DNA of 64,000 nt from Synergistota bacterium (GTDB taxonomy: Bacteria; Synergistota; GBS-1), in assembly GCA_025060595.1 (NCBI GenBank), contig JANXBX010000002.1, positions 78,300 through 142,299 on the forward strand, in the 5' to 3' direction. Position numbers and translations under genes: made by a program. How positions within the stretch are numbered: the first letter of the stretch is position 1; each line of letters opens with the position of its first letter. This document shows, piece after piece, positions 24,547-32,632 of the stretch. The notes beneath the pieces are model-generated. The model ran no database searches. It was given only the letters and a program-made list of their open reading frames with translations, and was not told the origin of the DNA.

Positions 24547-25692
24547 TTACTTTTCAATGGTATCATAAGCGTATTTAATTCTCAATAGTATCTCTTTAAG
24601 TGTATCTTTATCGCAAGAGAAGTTAAGTCTAACGCAATTAGGGTCACCAAAATCTCCACCGTTATTCATATAGACTCTTGCTTTCTCTAAGAAAAACTCT
24701 TGAGGGTTCTTAAGGCCTAGCTTGCTACAGTCAAGCCACATCAAGAAGGTAGCCTCAGGTAAGGTAGGATCTATCAATGGGCAGTTTTCCCTTAAGAAGC
24801 TATAGGCCATATCCCTATTAGATTTAAGCGCTCTTAAGAGCTCTTCAAGCCAGGGTTCGCCATGAAGATAAGCGGTCTTAAGCGCTAAAATACCAAAAAC
24901 ATTCCCAGTAGTTAATTCGAGAGCCTCAAAGGACTCTATGTACCTCTGCCTTAAACCCTCATCAGGTATTATCCCGTAAGAAATGGTTAAAGCGGGAATA
25001 TTAAACGTTTTGCCCGGGGAATGTAAGACTATGGTATTCTTTAATCCCGCTTTAAGCATAGTGGTAAACCTATTAGGATCGTATACTATATCTCCATGGA
25101 TCTCATCGCTTATAATTATTAAGTTATGCTCAAGCGCAATATCGTAAAGAGCCTTAAGCTCATCTAAAGTCCACGCTCTACCAACCGGATTATGAGGATT
25201 ACAAAGAATTAATAGCTTAGTACGTTCATCTATTAGCTTTCTAAGGCTATCTAAGTCCATTCTAAAGGCTCCATTGACCTTAACCAAGCGGTTTTCAACC
25301 AAAACCCGCTTATTCTTTTGAACCACGCCAAAGAAGGGCGGATAAACTGGGGTCTGAATTATTACCTTGTCGCCAGGATCAGTTAAGACGTTAATTAACA
25401 TCGCCATCATGGGCATGACTCCAACGCCATCAACTATCCACTCACGCTTAACTTCAAAGCCATATCTCCTTCTATACCAACTAATTATAGCCTCGTAGAA
25501 CTCCTCAGAGCGAAAGGTGTAACCAAAGGCGCCATGCTCAACCCTCTTAAGAAGGGCTTCGATAATAGCTGGAGCGGTAGCCAAATCCATGTCCGCTATC
25601 CATGCAGGTAATACATCCTCACCGTAATTCTTTTGAATAAGGTCATACTTCTTACAATCCCAGCCTCTTCTGTCAACGAAGCGTAAGCTCAT
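24547..25692 (-). CDS. PatB/MalY-type PLP enzyme (cystathionine beta-lyase or aminotransferase)
   Basis: A 381-residue fold-type I PLP enzyme. Typical PatB marks: the opening DRRGWDCKKYD with PAWIADMDLATAPAI, GVMPMMAMLINVLTDPGDKV, QTPVYPPFF, NPHNPVGRAWT and SDEIHGDIVY. The PLP lysine is in HSPGKTFNIP (family SPSKTFNI). The C-terminal R anchoring the carboxylate is in NCVRLNFSC. Relatives cleave C-S bonds of cystathionine, cysteine conjugates or related amino acids, or transaminate. Lies between a PPC-domain gene and the symporter. Confidence 0.88.
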   Translation of the reverse strand: MSLRFVDRRGWDCKKYDLIQKNYGEDVLPAWIADMDLATAPAIIEALLKRVEHGAFGYTFRSEEFYEAIISWYRRRYGFEVKREWIVDGVGVMPMMAMLINVLTDPGDKVIIQTPVYPPFFGVVQKNKRVLVENRLVKVNGAFRMDLDSLRKLIDERTKLLILCNPHNPVGRAWTLDELKALYDIALEHNLIIISDEIHGDIVYDPNRFTTMLKAGLKNTIVLHSPGKTFNIPALTISYGIIPDEGLRQRYIESFEALELTTGNVFGILALKTAYLHGEPWLEELLRALKSNRDMAYSFLRENCPLIDPTLPEATFLMWLDCSKLGLKNPQEFFLEKARVYMNNGGDFGDPNCVRLNFSCDKDTLKEILLRIKYAYDTIEK

Positions 25693-25704
25693 TTTACTCC
25701 CTCC

Positions 25705-26082
25705 CTATTTAGCAAGAATAAATACTTGAAGAGATCTATATACTATGCTCCCCTCCTGCAAGCCTCCACCATAAAATCTCTCTCCCCTATTAGTTACAGA
25801 TATATGTAAATGAGAAAGAGGCTTACCCTCTTTCTTAGCAATAGTTCCCACTAAGGAGCAAACCTCGAAAGGTCCTTCATATTCGGATCTTAAAACCTTA
25901 GGCGGGAAACTTTTATCTTCCGGGTAGCTAACCACCACCCTCTCAAGAGAGCCTATTCCATTCAATATAATAGCCTCGTTCCAACCTGAGGATAAGAAGG
26001 CTTCCTCAAGGCCCCTTAGCACATCTGTTCCCCTATCTAGGGTTAAAACGCAAAGCCTCCCATCAAAACTGGCTAAATTCAA
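25705..26082 (-). CDS. PPC/DUF296 domain protein
   Basis: A ~125-residue single-domain protein of the PPC (DUF296) family, found as trimers in bacteria and as DNA-binding AT-hook partners in plants. Visible marks are LDRGTDVLRGLEEAF, IILNGIGSLERVV, and the conserved GKPLSHLHISV with the possible metal-binding histidines, then GGGLQEGSIVY. ATG 26088 is only one base from GGAGG, so TTG 26082 (seven bases away) is preferred. Function in bacteria is not established. Its place between DapA-like and PatB-like enzymes hints at a metabolite-binding or regulatory role. Confidence 0.8.
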   Translation of the reverse strand: MNLASFDGRLCVLTLDRGTDVLRGLEEAFLSSGWNEAIILNGIGSLERVVVSYPEDKSFPPKVLRSEYEGPFEVCSLVGTIAKKEGKPLSHLHISVTNRGERFYGGGLQEGSIVYRSLQVFILAK

Positions 26083-26096
26083 GCTCATACCTCCTT

Positions 26097-27011
26097 CTAC
26101 AAAGCGCACTTCTCTCTTAGGTTAAACTTATCTATCACCTCTTTAACCTTATCTAAAAGAGCGCCAGATAAGGGCTGGAGAGGCGGACGAGGATCACCTG
26201 AAGGCATGCCCAAAAGCTTCATCATCGCCTTTATACCTACTGGATTAGTTAAAAGATATGCCGCTTCCATAACCGGTTTATACTTAAAGAACATTTCTCT
26301 ACATCTTAAGGCATCCTCCCAGGACTCCCAGGGCTTAGATAGGAGAGCAAACTCTTTAGGCAAAACGTTTCCGGTTACATTTGCTGTCCCGTGACCTCCC
26401 ATAGCCATAAGCGGAATTACAAGACCAAACTTAGGAGAATCACAACAAAGAACGTTCATCTTACCCTGAGCTACCTCCACATCACCTATAAGCTGAGACA
26501 AGCTTGGTGAAGCCTCCTTTATGGCCACTATGTTGGGAATATCCCTTAAGCGAGCTATCGTAGAGGGATCTATGTTAGTGACTACTCTCGATGGGTTGTT
26601 ATATATTGTAACCGCTATAGATATGGATTTCGCAACCGTAGCTATAAACTCATACACTGCCTCCTGGGGAGGAAGTATATAAGGTGGTACAACAAGCTGA
26701 ATACCATCCGCACCGTATTCTTCAGCAAGCTGAGAAAGCTCAACGGTCTCCTTGGTAGTTGAGCAGGTCGTTCCAAAGAAAGCCCTTATCCTTCCCTTGC
26801 AATAAGGGGCCATCTCTTTTATTATCTCTCTCCTCTCCTCCATATAAAGAGAGGTGGCTTCCCCAGTTGAGCCCATGAAGATCACTCCATCGCTTCCGTT
26901 TCTCACATGAAAGTCAACAAGCTTTTTAAATCCATCCATATCAACCTCGCCCTTATCCGTGAAGGGCGTAACCAACGCAACCCAAGAGCCAACCGGCCTA
27001 ACCAAACTCAA
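26097..27011 (-). CDS. DapA-superfamily lyase (4-hydroxy-tetrahydrodipicolinate synthase-like)
   Basis: A 304-residue class I aldolase. It retains GSTGEATSL at the pyruvate site, YNNPSRV with the catalytic Tyr, and VAIKEASPS with the Schiff-base Lys, all close to DapA. Start TTG 27011 follows AAGGGGGTG. Because lysA lies 23 kb away and this gene is locked in a TAXI transporter operon, a catabolic aldolase role is at least as likely as lysine synthesis. A 2-oxo-acid product from an imported amino acid derivative is a working idea. Confidence 0.82.
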   Translation of the reverse strand: MSLVRPVGSWVALVTPFTDKGEVDMDGFKKLVDFHVRNGSDGVIFMGSTGEATSLYMEERREIIKEMAPYCKGRIRAFFGTTCSTTKETVELSQLAEEYGADGIQLVVPPYILPPQEAVYEFIATVAKSISIAVTIYNNPSRVVTNIDPSTIARLRDIPNIVAIKEASPSLSQLIGDVEVAQGKMNVLCCDSPKFGLVIPLMAMGGHGTANVTGNVLPKEFALLSKPWESWEDALRCREMFFKYKPVMEAAYLLTNPVGIKAMMKLLGMPSGDPRPPLQPLSGALLDKVKEVIDKFNLREKCAL

Positions 27012-27015
27012 AATT

Positions 27016-28866
27016 CTACACCCCCTTCTTAATCTTTGAAAAACTCCTTAGGTAAAAGATAAGCAGGATAACTAAAGAGGTTGAGAGAAAAGATATAAAA
27101 AGATTAGGAAATACCCCAAAAACAAATAATACTAAGAAAAGCAACCTTAAACGAAAGCTCAGCTTTTCGCCAAACCATCCCACATAAAAGAGAGCGTAAC
27201 ATATAACCGAAACCACCGCAAAAAAGAACTTTAATACTATACTTCCCCAATCGCCAAAAAGGAGAAGCTCTCTATTGTACATAAACATAAATGGAATTAC
27301 GAATATGGGAAACCCGATCCCAACGGCCCTAAGACCGGTTCTCATCGGAGCATCACCAGCTATCTCAGCACCTGCATATGCCGCTATAGCAACAGGTGGA
27401 GTTATCATAGATAGCACACCAAAGTAAAAAACGAACATGTGAGAGCTTAAAGGGTCGAAACCTAATTTTAGTAAGGCTGGAACACCTAAAGTAGCGACTA
27501 TAACATAAGCTACTGTTGTAGGAGTCCCCATACCCATGATTATGCTTGAGATAGCTATAGTTAAAAGGGTAAGGATAGAGTATCCACCACCTAGTCTCGT
27601 AAAGATCCCTGTCAAGGAAAGCCCCAAGCCCGTTTGGGTGATAACGCCTATAACCATACCGGCACCAGCACAGGTAACAGCTATTAAAATTGACCTTTCA
27701 GCCGAGCTAACTATAATATCCAAAAGCAGTTTAACGTTTAATTCTCTTCTTAAGGAAAATAACATCAGGGCAAAGGCAACAACTATTGAGGCAAATACGG
27801 ACATGGAAGGGCTGTAACCCCGAACGAGCATAAAGACCAAAACGAATACGGGAACAATAAGATAGAACCTTTTTAATACTCCCTTAAGCTCAGGAATCTC
27901 CTCCTTAGGAAGCCCTTTAAGGTTAAGCTTTCCAGCCTCGAAATCTAAGACGAAAAATAAGGCTATATACCATAATAAAGCAGGAATCAAAGCAGCCTTG
28001 CAAACCTTAAGATAGGGAATTCCTAAGAGCTCAGCCATAAGGAAGGCAGCGGCACCCATGACGGGAGGCATAAGCTGTCCGCCAGTGGATGCCACCGCCT
28101 CAACCGCACCAGCAAAATCAGGCGAATAACCAACCTTTTTCATCATCGGTATAGTAAAGGTACCAGTAGCATAAACGTTTGCCGCCGCGCTTCCAGAAAT
28201 AGAACCAAACAGCGCAGAGGATATACAACTTATCTTTGCTGGGCCTCCCCTGCTTTTTCCAGAGATAGCGCTTGCCAACTCTATAAACCAATCCCCGGTC
28301 CCAGAGCGCTCAAGCAAAACCCCAAGTATGATAAATAAAACTATGTATGTGGAGGATATGCCCAAGGGAGAGGAAAGAACCCCTTCGAGACTATAAAACT
28401 CAAAATCAAGTATATCCTTGAAAGAAAAACCAGGATGAGCTATAAGCCTTGGCATATATCTTCCAAGGTAAGCGTAAAGAAGAAGCACAGCTATAACACC
28501 CACAAGCGCTAATCCTGCGATCCTCCTTATAAGCTCAAGAAGAAGGATCAAAGAAACAAAAGCAAAGAAAAGGTCAAGACCACTTAAGGGGGTTATCATA
28601 GGTATCCTAACCGCTATCCTGCTTGAGCTTAAAGCTATGTAACCAAGGCTTAAGGCAGAAAGAGCTGATAATCCTAAATCTAAGACGCTTGAACTTTTAC
28701 TCTTTCCCTTAAAAGAGTATATTAAAAAGCCCAATGTGGAGGCCAAGGCAAGATGAAAGCTTCTCTGAAACTCAACAGCAGCGCTACCAAAGGCAGCGGT
28801 ATAAAGATGAAAGGTAACGAAAACACAAGATATAGATACTATAAGTAGCCTTCTTAAAAAATGCAT
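27016..28866 (-). CDS. TRAP transporter fused permease (DctQM fusion, TAXI type)
   Basis: A 616-residue polytopic membrane protein in which the small and large TRAP subunits are fused, as in TAXI-TRAP systems. The N-terminal ~130 residues are DctQ-like helices; the rest holds the DctM signature SALFGSISGSAAANVYATGTFTIP, STGGQLMPPVMGAAAF and GMGTPTTVAYVIVATL. Ends in two or three extra helices after SFRLRL. ATG 28866. Works with the TAXI binding protein encoded just upstream. Confidence 0.94.
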   Translation of the reverse strand: MHFLRRLLIVSISCVFVTFHLYTAAFGSAAVEFQRSFHLALASTLGFLIYSFKGKSKSSSVLDLGLSALSALSLGYIALSSSRIAVRIPMITPLSGLDLFFAFVSLILLLELIRRIAGLALVGVIAVLLLYAYLGRYMPRLIAHPGFSFKDILDFEFYSLEGVLSSPLGISSTYIVLFIILGVLLERSGTGDWFIELASAISGKSRGGPAKISCISSALFGSISGSAAANVYATGTFTIPMMKKVGYSPDFAGAVEAVASTGGQLMPPVMGAAAFLMAELLGIPYLKVCKAALIPALLWYIALFFVLDFEAGKLNLKGLPKEEIPELKGVLKRFYLIVPVFVLVFMLVRGYSPSMSVFASIVVAFALMLFSLRRELNVKLLLDIIVSSAERSILIAVTCAGAGMVIGVITQTGLGLSLTGIFTRLGGGYSILTLLTIAISSIIMGMGTPTTVAYVIVATLGVPALLKLGFDPLSSHMFVFYFGVLSMITPPVAIAAYAGAEIAGDAPMRTGLRAVGIGFPIFVIPFMFMYNRELLLFGDWGSIVLKFFFAVVSVICYALFYVGWFGEKLSFRLRLLFLVLFVFGVFPNLFISFLSTSLVILLIFYLRSFSKIKKGV

Positions 28867-28887
28867 CTTAAGCCTCTTTAAAAAACC

Positions 28888-29859
28888 CTATTTCTTAATC
28901 CATCCCTTTTCAGTGTAATACTTTAAAGCCCCAGGGTGAATCGGCCCACCAACTATGTTAGGCATATCCTCTGGCTTAAACTTAGCATAGGTAGCCCCAA
29001 CCGCTCTAATCCTATCAGGATTCTCAGCCATAACCTTAACAAGCTTATAAACTACAGATTCATCAAGCTTCTTATTAGCTACAAGTATTGGTGTTTCCGT
29101 TATCGTAACCACATCCTTAGGTATAAAGTCGTAGGAACCACCAGGTATCTTAGCTATCCCATATTTGTATTTCTCTCTTAAGGCCTTCAATACGCTTTCA
29201 TCGGCAGGTATAACCCTAAGCTTTCTCTTTAAGGAGAGCTCAATTATGGCGGGCATAATAGGACCACAGTAGGCATCCGCATGCCCATCAGCTATAAGCG
29301 AGGCAGCCTCAGCATAGGGAACGTAGCTTATCCTACCGCCTGCTTGAGAAAGGCTTTCCGGGGTTATTCCATATTCACTAAGAAGCCTCTCCGTAGCCAA
29401 AGATGGAGAAGAGCCCTTAGGAGCAGTAACTATCCTTATGGGGAGCTTCTTCTCAGCTATCTCCTTTATAGAATCAAGCTTATAATCGTCCCTAACCAAG
29501 AAGACAGCCATATAAATCTCAGCAAGGTAAGCAACTCCCATAACATCCTCATGAGGTTCAAGATCCTTAAAGGCATCCATCTTATTTCTAGCAGCGTAAA
29601 GAAGCTGGTCTTGAGTTGTAGCTATGTCCGCCTTTCCTCTCTGAACATTGGTAAGGTTGGCAATCGCTCCACCAGTTGTAACGTTTATCTTAGTATTCGG
29701 AAGCTCCTTTTGAAGAAGATCAGCTAGCGTCCCAGCAAGGATATACCACTCACCACCGACAGGGCCACCAGCAATCGTAAGAAACTCCGGAACAGCTGCG
29801 AAAGCTACCGAGGAGATGAAAATACAAGCTATTACAAAAACCATCTTTAGTAACCTCAT
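28888..29859 (-). CDS. TAXI family TRAP substrate-binding protein
   Basis: A 323-residue secreted TAXI protein. Signal peptide MRLLKMVFVIACIFISSVAF, cleavage around AFA-AV. The mature N-terminus LTIAGGPVGGEWYILAG and the TGGAIANLTNVQRGKADIATTQD stretch (given here in part) are diagnostic. GGSYDFIPKDVVTI lies near the C-terminus. ATG 29859 overlaps the regulator stop as ATGA. TAXI proteins bind glutamate or other carboxylates. A relic of a second TAXI N-terminus lies at 38.7-38.8 kb. Confidence 0.94.
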   Translation of the reverse strand: MRLLKMVFVIACIFISSVAFAAVPEFLTIAGGPVGGEWYILAGTLADLLQKELPNTKINVTTGGAIANLTNVQRGKADIATTQDQLLYAARNKMDAFKDLEPHEDVMGVAYLAEIYMAVFLVRDDYKLDSIKEIAEKKLPIRIVTAPKGSSPSLATERLLSEYGITPESLSQAGGRISYVPYAEAASLIADGHADAYCGPIMPAIIELSLKRKLRVIPADESVLKALREKYKYGIAKIPGGSYDFIPKDVVTITETPILVANKKLDESVVYKLVKVMAENPDRIRAVGATYAKFKPEDMPNIVGGPIHPGALKYYTEKGWIKK

Positions 29860-30530
29860 GACTCCATCCCTCCTTCTTCCAGATTTAATTGAGACTTTAT
29901 TTCCTTAAGATAACTATACAAGGTGTACTTAGATATTCCAAGCCTCCTTGCAACATATTCAACAGCTCCTCTAACTAAAAAGACCCCCTCTTGATCAAGC
30001 ATCCTTAAGGCCTCGATACGCTGCTTCTTCCCCATCTCTGAAACGGGCACACCTATCTTAGCGAGAACGTTACTAACCACATTCGAAAGAAGAGAGCTCA
30101 GGCTATCAAAGAACCTCTCATGAGTCTCTATATCCTCCTTAACGCTTCCGATCTTCTGAGATAAAGCCTCGCTCACCTTAATCCAGAAAGATATATCTTG
30201 ATTTATACAGAGACAGCCTATCACGTTATCCTTACCATCTCTAATAAAAAGCGTCGAAGACTTAAGAAGCCTACCATCAGGGGTAGTAGCTCTGTAGTTC
30301 AAGATGCTCTTTATAGGCTCTCCCTTTCTTAAAAGTCTTAAAACGAGATCGGTTAACGGGGCACCAACCCTCCTACCAGTTAGGTTACCACTGACCTTTA
30401 TAACGGAGCTCTCAGGCTTAGATAGATCGTGAAGAACGAGCTCACAATCCTCACCTATAGCCATCCTCAAATCATCTAAAATGCCTGATAAAGCCTTAAG
30501 TATAACATCCTTCTCCGACGTCTTTATCAT
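29856..30530 (-). CDS. YheO/DauR-type transcriptional regulator (PAS-like + HTH)
   Basis: A ~224-residue regulator. The first ~110 residues form the YheO-type PAS-like sensor (CELVLHDLSKPESSVIKV, GRRVGAPLTDL, FIRDGKDNVIGCLCIN). The last ~60 hold a helix-turn-helix (AVEYVARRLGISKYTLYSYLKEIK). ATG 30530 is used rather than the GTG at 30542. DauR and relatives control D-amino acid or related catabolic operons. It heads the TAXI operon and two palindromes overlap its promoter, so autoregulation is likely; the ligand is unknown. Confidence 0.9.
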   Translation of the reverse strand: MIKTSEKDVILKALSGILDDLRMAIGEDCELVLHDLSKPESSVIKVSGNLTGRRVGAPLTDLVLRLLRKGEPIKSILNYRATTPDGRLLKSSTLFIRDGKDNVIGCLCINQDISFWIKVSEALSQKIGSVKEDIETHERFFDSLSSLLSNVVSNVLAKIGVPVSEMGKKQRIEALRMLDQEGVFLVRGAVEYVARRLGISKYTLYSYLKEIKSQLNLEEGGMES

Positions 30531-30551
30531 CACCACCCCCACACAAATAAA

Positions 30552-30575
30552 TTGTATTCTACAACAATTTTATTG
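30552..30575. promoter_or_regulatory. Pair of palindromes at the YheO-operon start site
   Basis: TTGTA-TTC-TACAA (30552-30564) is followed by CAAT-TTT-ATTG (30565-30575). They overlap the -10 element and transcript start of the minus promoter, the position of an autorepressor site for the YheO-type regulator. Confidence 0.5.
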
Positions 30576-30595
30576 TATAAGATAAGGGATGTCAA
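30567..30595 (-). promoter_or_regulatory. Promoter of the YheO-TAXI operon
   Basis: Minus-strand TTGACA (30595-30590), 17-base spacer, TAAAAT (30572-30567). Predicted start near 30560, about 30 nt before ATG 30530. Its -35 box forms one arm of an inverted repeat whose other arm is the -35 box of the divergent gene. Confidence 0.78.
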
Positions 30596-30602
30596 CCACC
30601 TG

Positions 30603-30632
30603 TTGACAGAATTTTTAGAGAAAATATATAAT
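30603..30632 (+). promoter_or_regulatory. Promoter of the radical SAM-DUF4130 pair
   Basis: TTGACA (30603-30608), 18-base spacer, TATAAT (30627-30632). The in-frame ATG at 30631 overlaps the -10 box, so it cannot be the start on this transcript; this fixes the radical SAM start at ATG 30676. Confidence 0.8.
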
Positions 30633-30675
30633 GAGAGCGAGGTTTCACTCTTACATGAAGGAAAGGATAACAAGC

Positions 30676-31902
30676 ATGCTTAAGGGACCGGTTTTTCAAA
30701 TAAAAGAGAGCGATTCTCTTAAAAAGCTTTCTATCCTTTCCGCATCCGCAAGATATGATAATTCCTGTAGCAGCTCTGGGGGGAAAAGGGAAACGCATCC
30801 TTATGGAATGGGAAACTCCTACTTAAGCGGAATATGTCACTCTTGGTCATCCGATGGAAGATGCGTATCTTTACTTAAAATTCTCATGACCAACTTTTGC
30901 TATAACAACTGTAAATATTGCATAAATAGGGCAAAAAACGATGTGCCGAGAGCGATAATGACCCCTCAGGAGATCGCAAACCTAACGATAGAGTTCTACA
31001 GGAGAAACTACATAGAGGGACTATTTTTAAGCTCTGGAATATATAAAGATCCCGACTACACAATGGAGCTAATGCTCGAGACAGCAAGGATATTAAGAAA
31101 TAGATATTACTTTAATGGATATATACACTTAAAGCTTATCCCGGGAGCCTCAAGGGAGCTTGTAGAGGAAGCCTTCCGACTAGCCGATAGGGTTAGCTCA
31201 AATTTAGAGCTACCTACTGAAATAAGCTTAAAAAGATTAGCCCCCGATAAGGAATTGAAAAAGCTATTTCAACCTCTAAAAATAGTAAGAGAGGTGTACG
31301 AGGAAAAGAGACTTAAGGCACCAGCCTCAACCCAAGTTATAATAGGAGCAACACCTGACACAGACAAAACCGTATTAAGTCTAGCAGATAGCCTATATCA
31401 GCAAAAGATCGTAAGAAGGGTGTATTACTCAGCTTATATTCCCGTTAATAACGATTCCGATCTACCTATGATCAATGAGCCTCCACTTTTACGTGAACAC
31501 AGACTATACCAAGCGGACTGGCTGCTCAGATTTTACGACTTCCGATTAGATGAGCTCTTCGAAGATGGAGAAAATCTGCCACTGGAGTTAGATCCAAAGC
31601 TCGCATGGGCTTTAAGGCACCTCGATTTCTTCCCGGTTGAACTTACGAAAGCGGACTACGAGGCACTGATAAGAATTCCCGGTATAGGTCCCACCTCGGC
31701 CAAAAAGATAATACAGGCAAGAAGATACGGCAATCTTTCAGAGGAAACATTAAAGAAACTTAGAATACCTTTAAAGAGGGCAAGATTTTTCATAACTATT
31801 AGAGGTAAGGAGTTAGCCAAACCCTCTCCCAGGGAGAGAAAGGCCTTAGAAAACAGACAGCTCTCCCTTTTTGAGGTCACCAATGGTATCCTATACCTAT
31901 GA
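30676..31902 (+). CDS. Putative DNA modification/repair radical SAM protein (rSAM partner of UDG/DUF4130)
   Basis: About 408 residues from ATG 30676, which has AAGGAAAGGA upstream; earlier ATGs overlap or crowd the promoter. The radical SAM cluster motif is CYNNCKYC (CxxxCxxC), preceded by SDGRCVSLLKILMTN. The C-terminus carries a helix-hairpin-helix (IRIPGIGPTSAKKIIQARRYG), so nucleic-acid binding is expected. This is the family predicted to act in DNA repair and paired with a DUF4130 protein, often near or fused to a uracil-DNA glycosylase. The chemistry is uncharacterised. It overlaps the next gene by 20 nt. Confidence 0.88.
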   Translation: MLKGPVFQIKESDSLKKLSILSASARYDNSCSSSGGKRETHPYGMGNSYLSGICHSWSSDGRCVSLLKILMTNFCYNNCKYCINRAKNDVPRAIMTPQEIANLTIEFYRRNYIEGLFLSSGIYKDPDYTMELMLETARILRNRYYFNGYIHLKLIPGASRELVEEAFRLADRVSSNLELPTEISLKRLAPDKELKKLFQPLKIVREVYEEKRLKAPASTQVIIGATPDTDKTVLSLADSLYQQKIVRRVYYSAYIPVNNDSDLPMINEPPLLREHRLYQADWLLRFYDFRLDELFEDGENLPLELDPKLAWALRHLDFFPVELTKADYEALIRIPGIGPTSAKKIIQARRYGNLSEETLKKLRIPLKRARFFITIRGKELAKPSPRERKALENRQLSLFEVTNGILYL

Positions 31903-32632
31903 TGGAACCTTCGAGGGTTTCCTGTGCCTTATATACAAATTGCTCCAAACGGATCTAAACTTACATGAAATAGGAGTAGAAAACGAAAGGCTTTCTCCCC
32001 TTAGCAAAGGCTTATTTTCAGAGAAAATACAAACCGATATTACTTTAGCAAAAAGCTTTTATAAACAACTAAGGGAAAAGCTTCCAGAGGAGCTATTCAA
32101 GAAGATATATATCTACTACTTATGTGATACCGCTAAGCTCGAGCTACCGCTTACTAAGCTAATTAAGAGAATAGACTCTGATCCAAACGCATGGAGGAAT
32201 ATAACGTCAGATGAGGCTATTAAGCTTTATCAAGCTGAAAGAGCCTTCAACCGCGAAAGACACAGATGGCTAGGCCTCTTAAGATTTGTAGAAATCGATG
32301 AAAGGCTTCTTTTCGCTAAATTTGAACCTAAATTTAACGTTCTACCTAGGATCTGGAATCACTTTAAAGGAAGGTTTCCGAACGAGAACTTCATGATTTA
32401 CGATTCTTTAAGAAAGCTTCTATTTAAGCACATGTGGGGGAAAGGCGAGCTTTTGTGGATTGATAACCTCGATATCAAGCCCTCCCTTACGGATCCGTTT
32501 ATCTACCTATGGAAACGCTACTTTGAAGAGATAGCTATACCTGAGAGAATAAATACCGAAAGGCAGAAAAGCAAGCTTCCCTTACGAGCTAGAAGGTTTC
32601 TACCTGAAACGTGGAAAGACCTAACCCTATAA
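31883..32632 (+). CDS. DUF4130 probable DNA metabolism protein (radical SAM partner)
   Basis: A ~249-residue protein of the family that accompanies the radical SAM DNA-repair protein. It starts MVSYTYDGTFEGFLCLIY, the usual N-terminus, from ATG 31883 behind TTGAGGT. Other family marks: ERHRWLGLLRFVEI-like RHRWLGLLRFVEIDERLLFAKFEP segment and FPNENFMIYDSLRKLLF. In other genomes it may be fused to a uracil-DNA glycosylase domain; here the sequence stops after the DUF4130 part (SKLPLRARRFLPETW) and no glycosylase gene is adjacent. Its stop overlaps that of the convergent EAL gene. Confidence 0.87.
   Translation: MVSYTYDGTFEGFLCLIYKLLQTDLNLHEIGVENERLSPLSKGLFSEKIQTDITLAKSFYKQLREKLPEELFKKIYIYYLCDTAKLELPLTKLIKRIDSDPNAWRNITSDEAIKLYQAERAFNRERHRWLGLLRFVEIDERLLFAKFEPKFNVLPRIWNHFKGRFPNENFMIYDSLRKLLFKHMWGKGELLWIDNLDIKPSLTDPFIYLWKRYFEEIAIPERINTERQKSKLPLRARRFLPETWKDLTL

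Noticed and set aside
13945-27011. Either DapA-like gene as the lysine-pathway dapA that goes with lysA
   Set aside because: Both are locked in transporter operons, and one has lost the GTTGE motif; nothing ties them to lysA at 50.5 kb. The second keeps DapA motifs and could still serve, so this is only a preference.
30631-30675. Upstream ATG start for the radical SAM gene
   Set aside because: The ATG overlaps the TATAAT box of the promoter, so it would not be in the transcript; ATG 30676 has a ribosome site.
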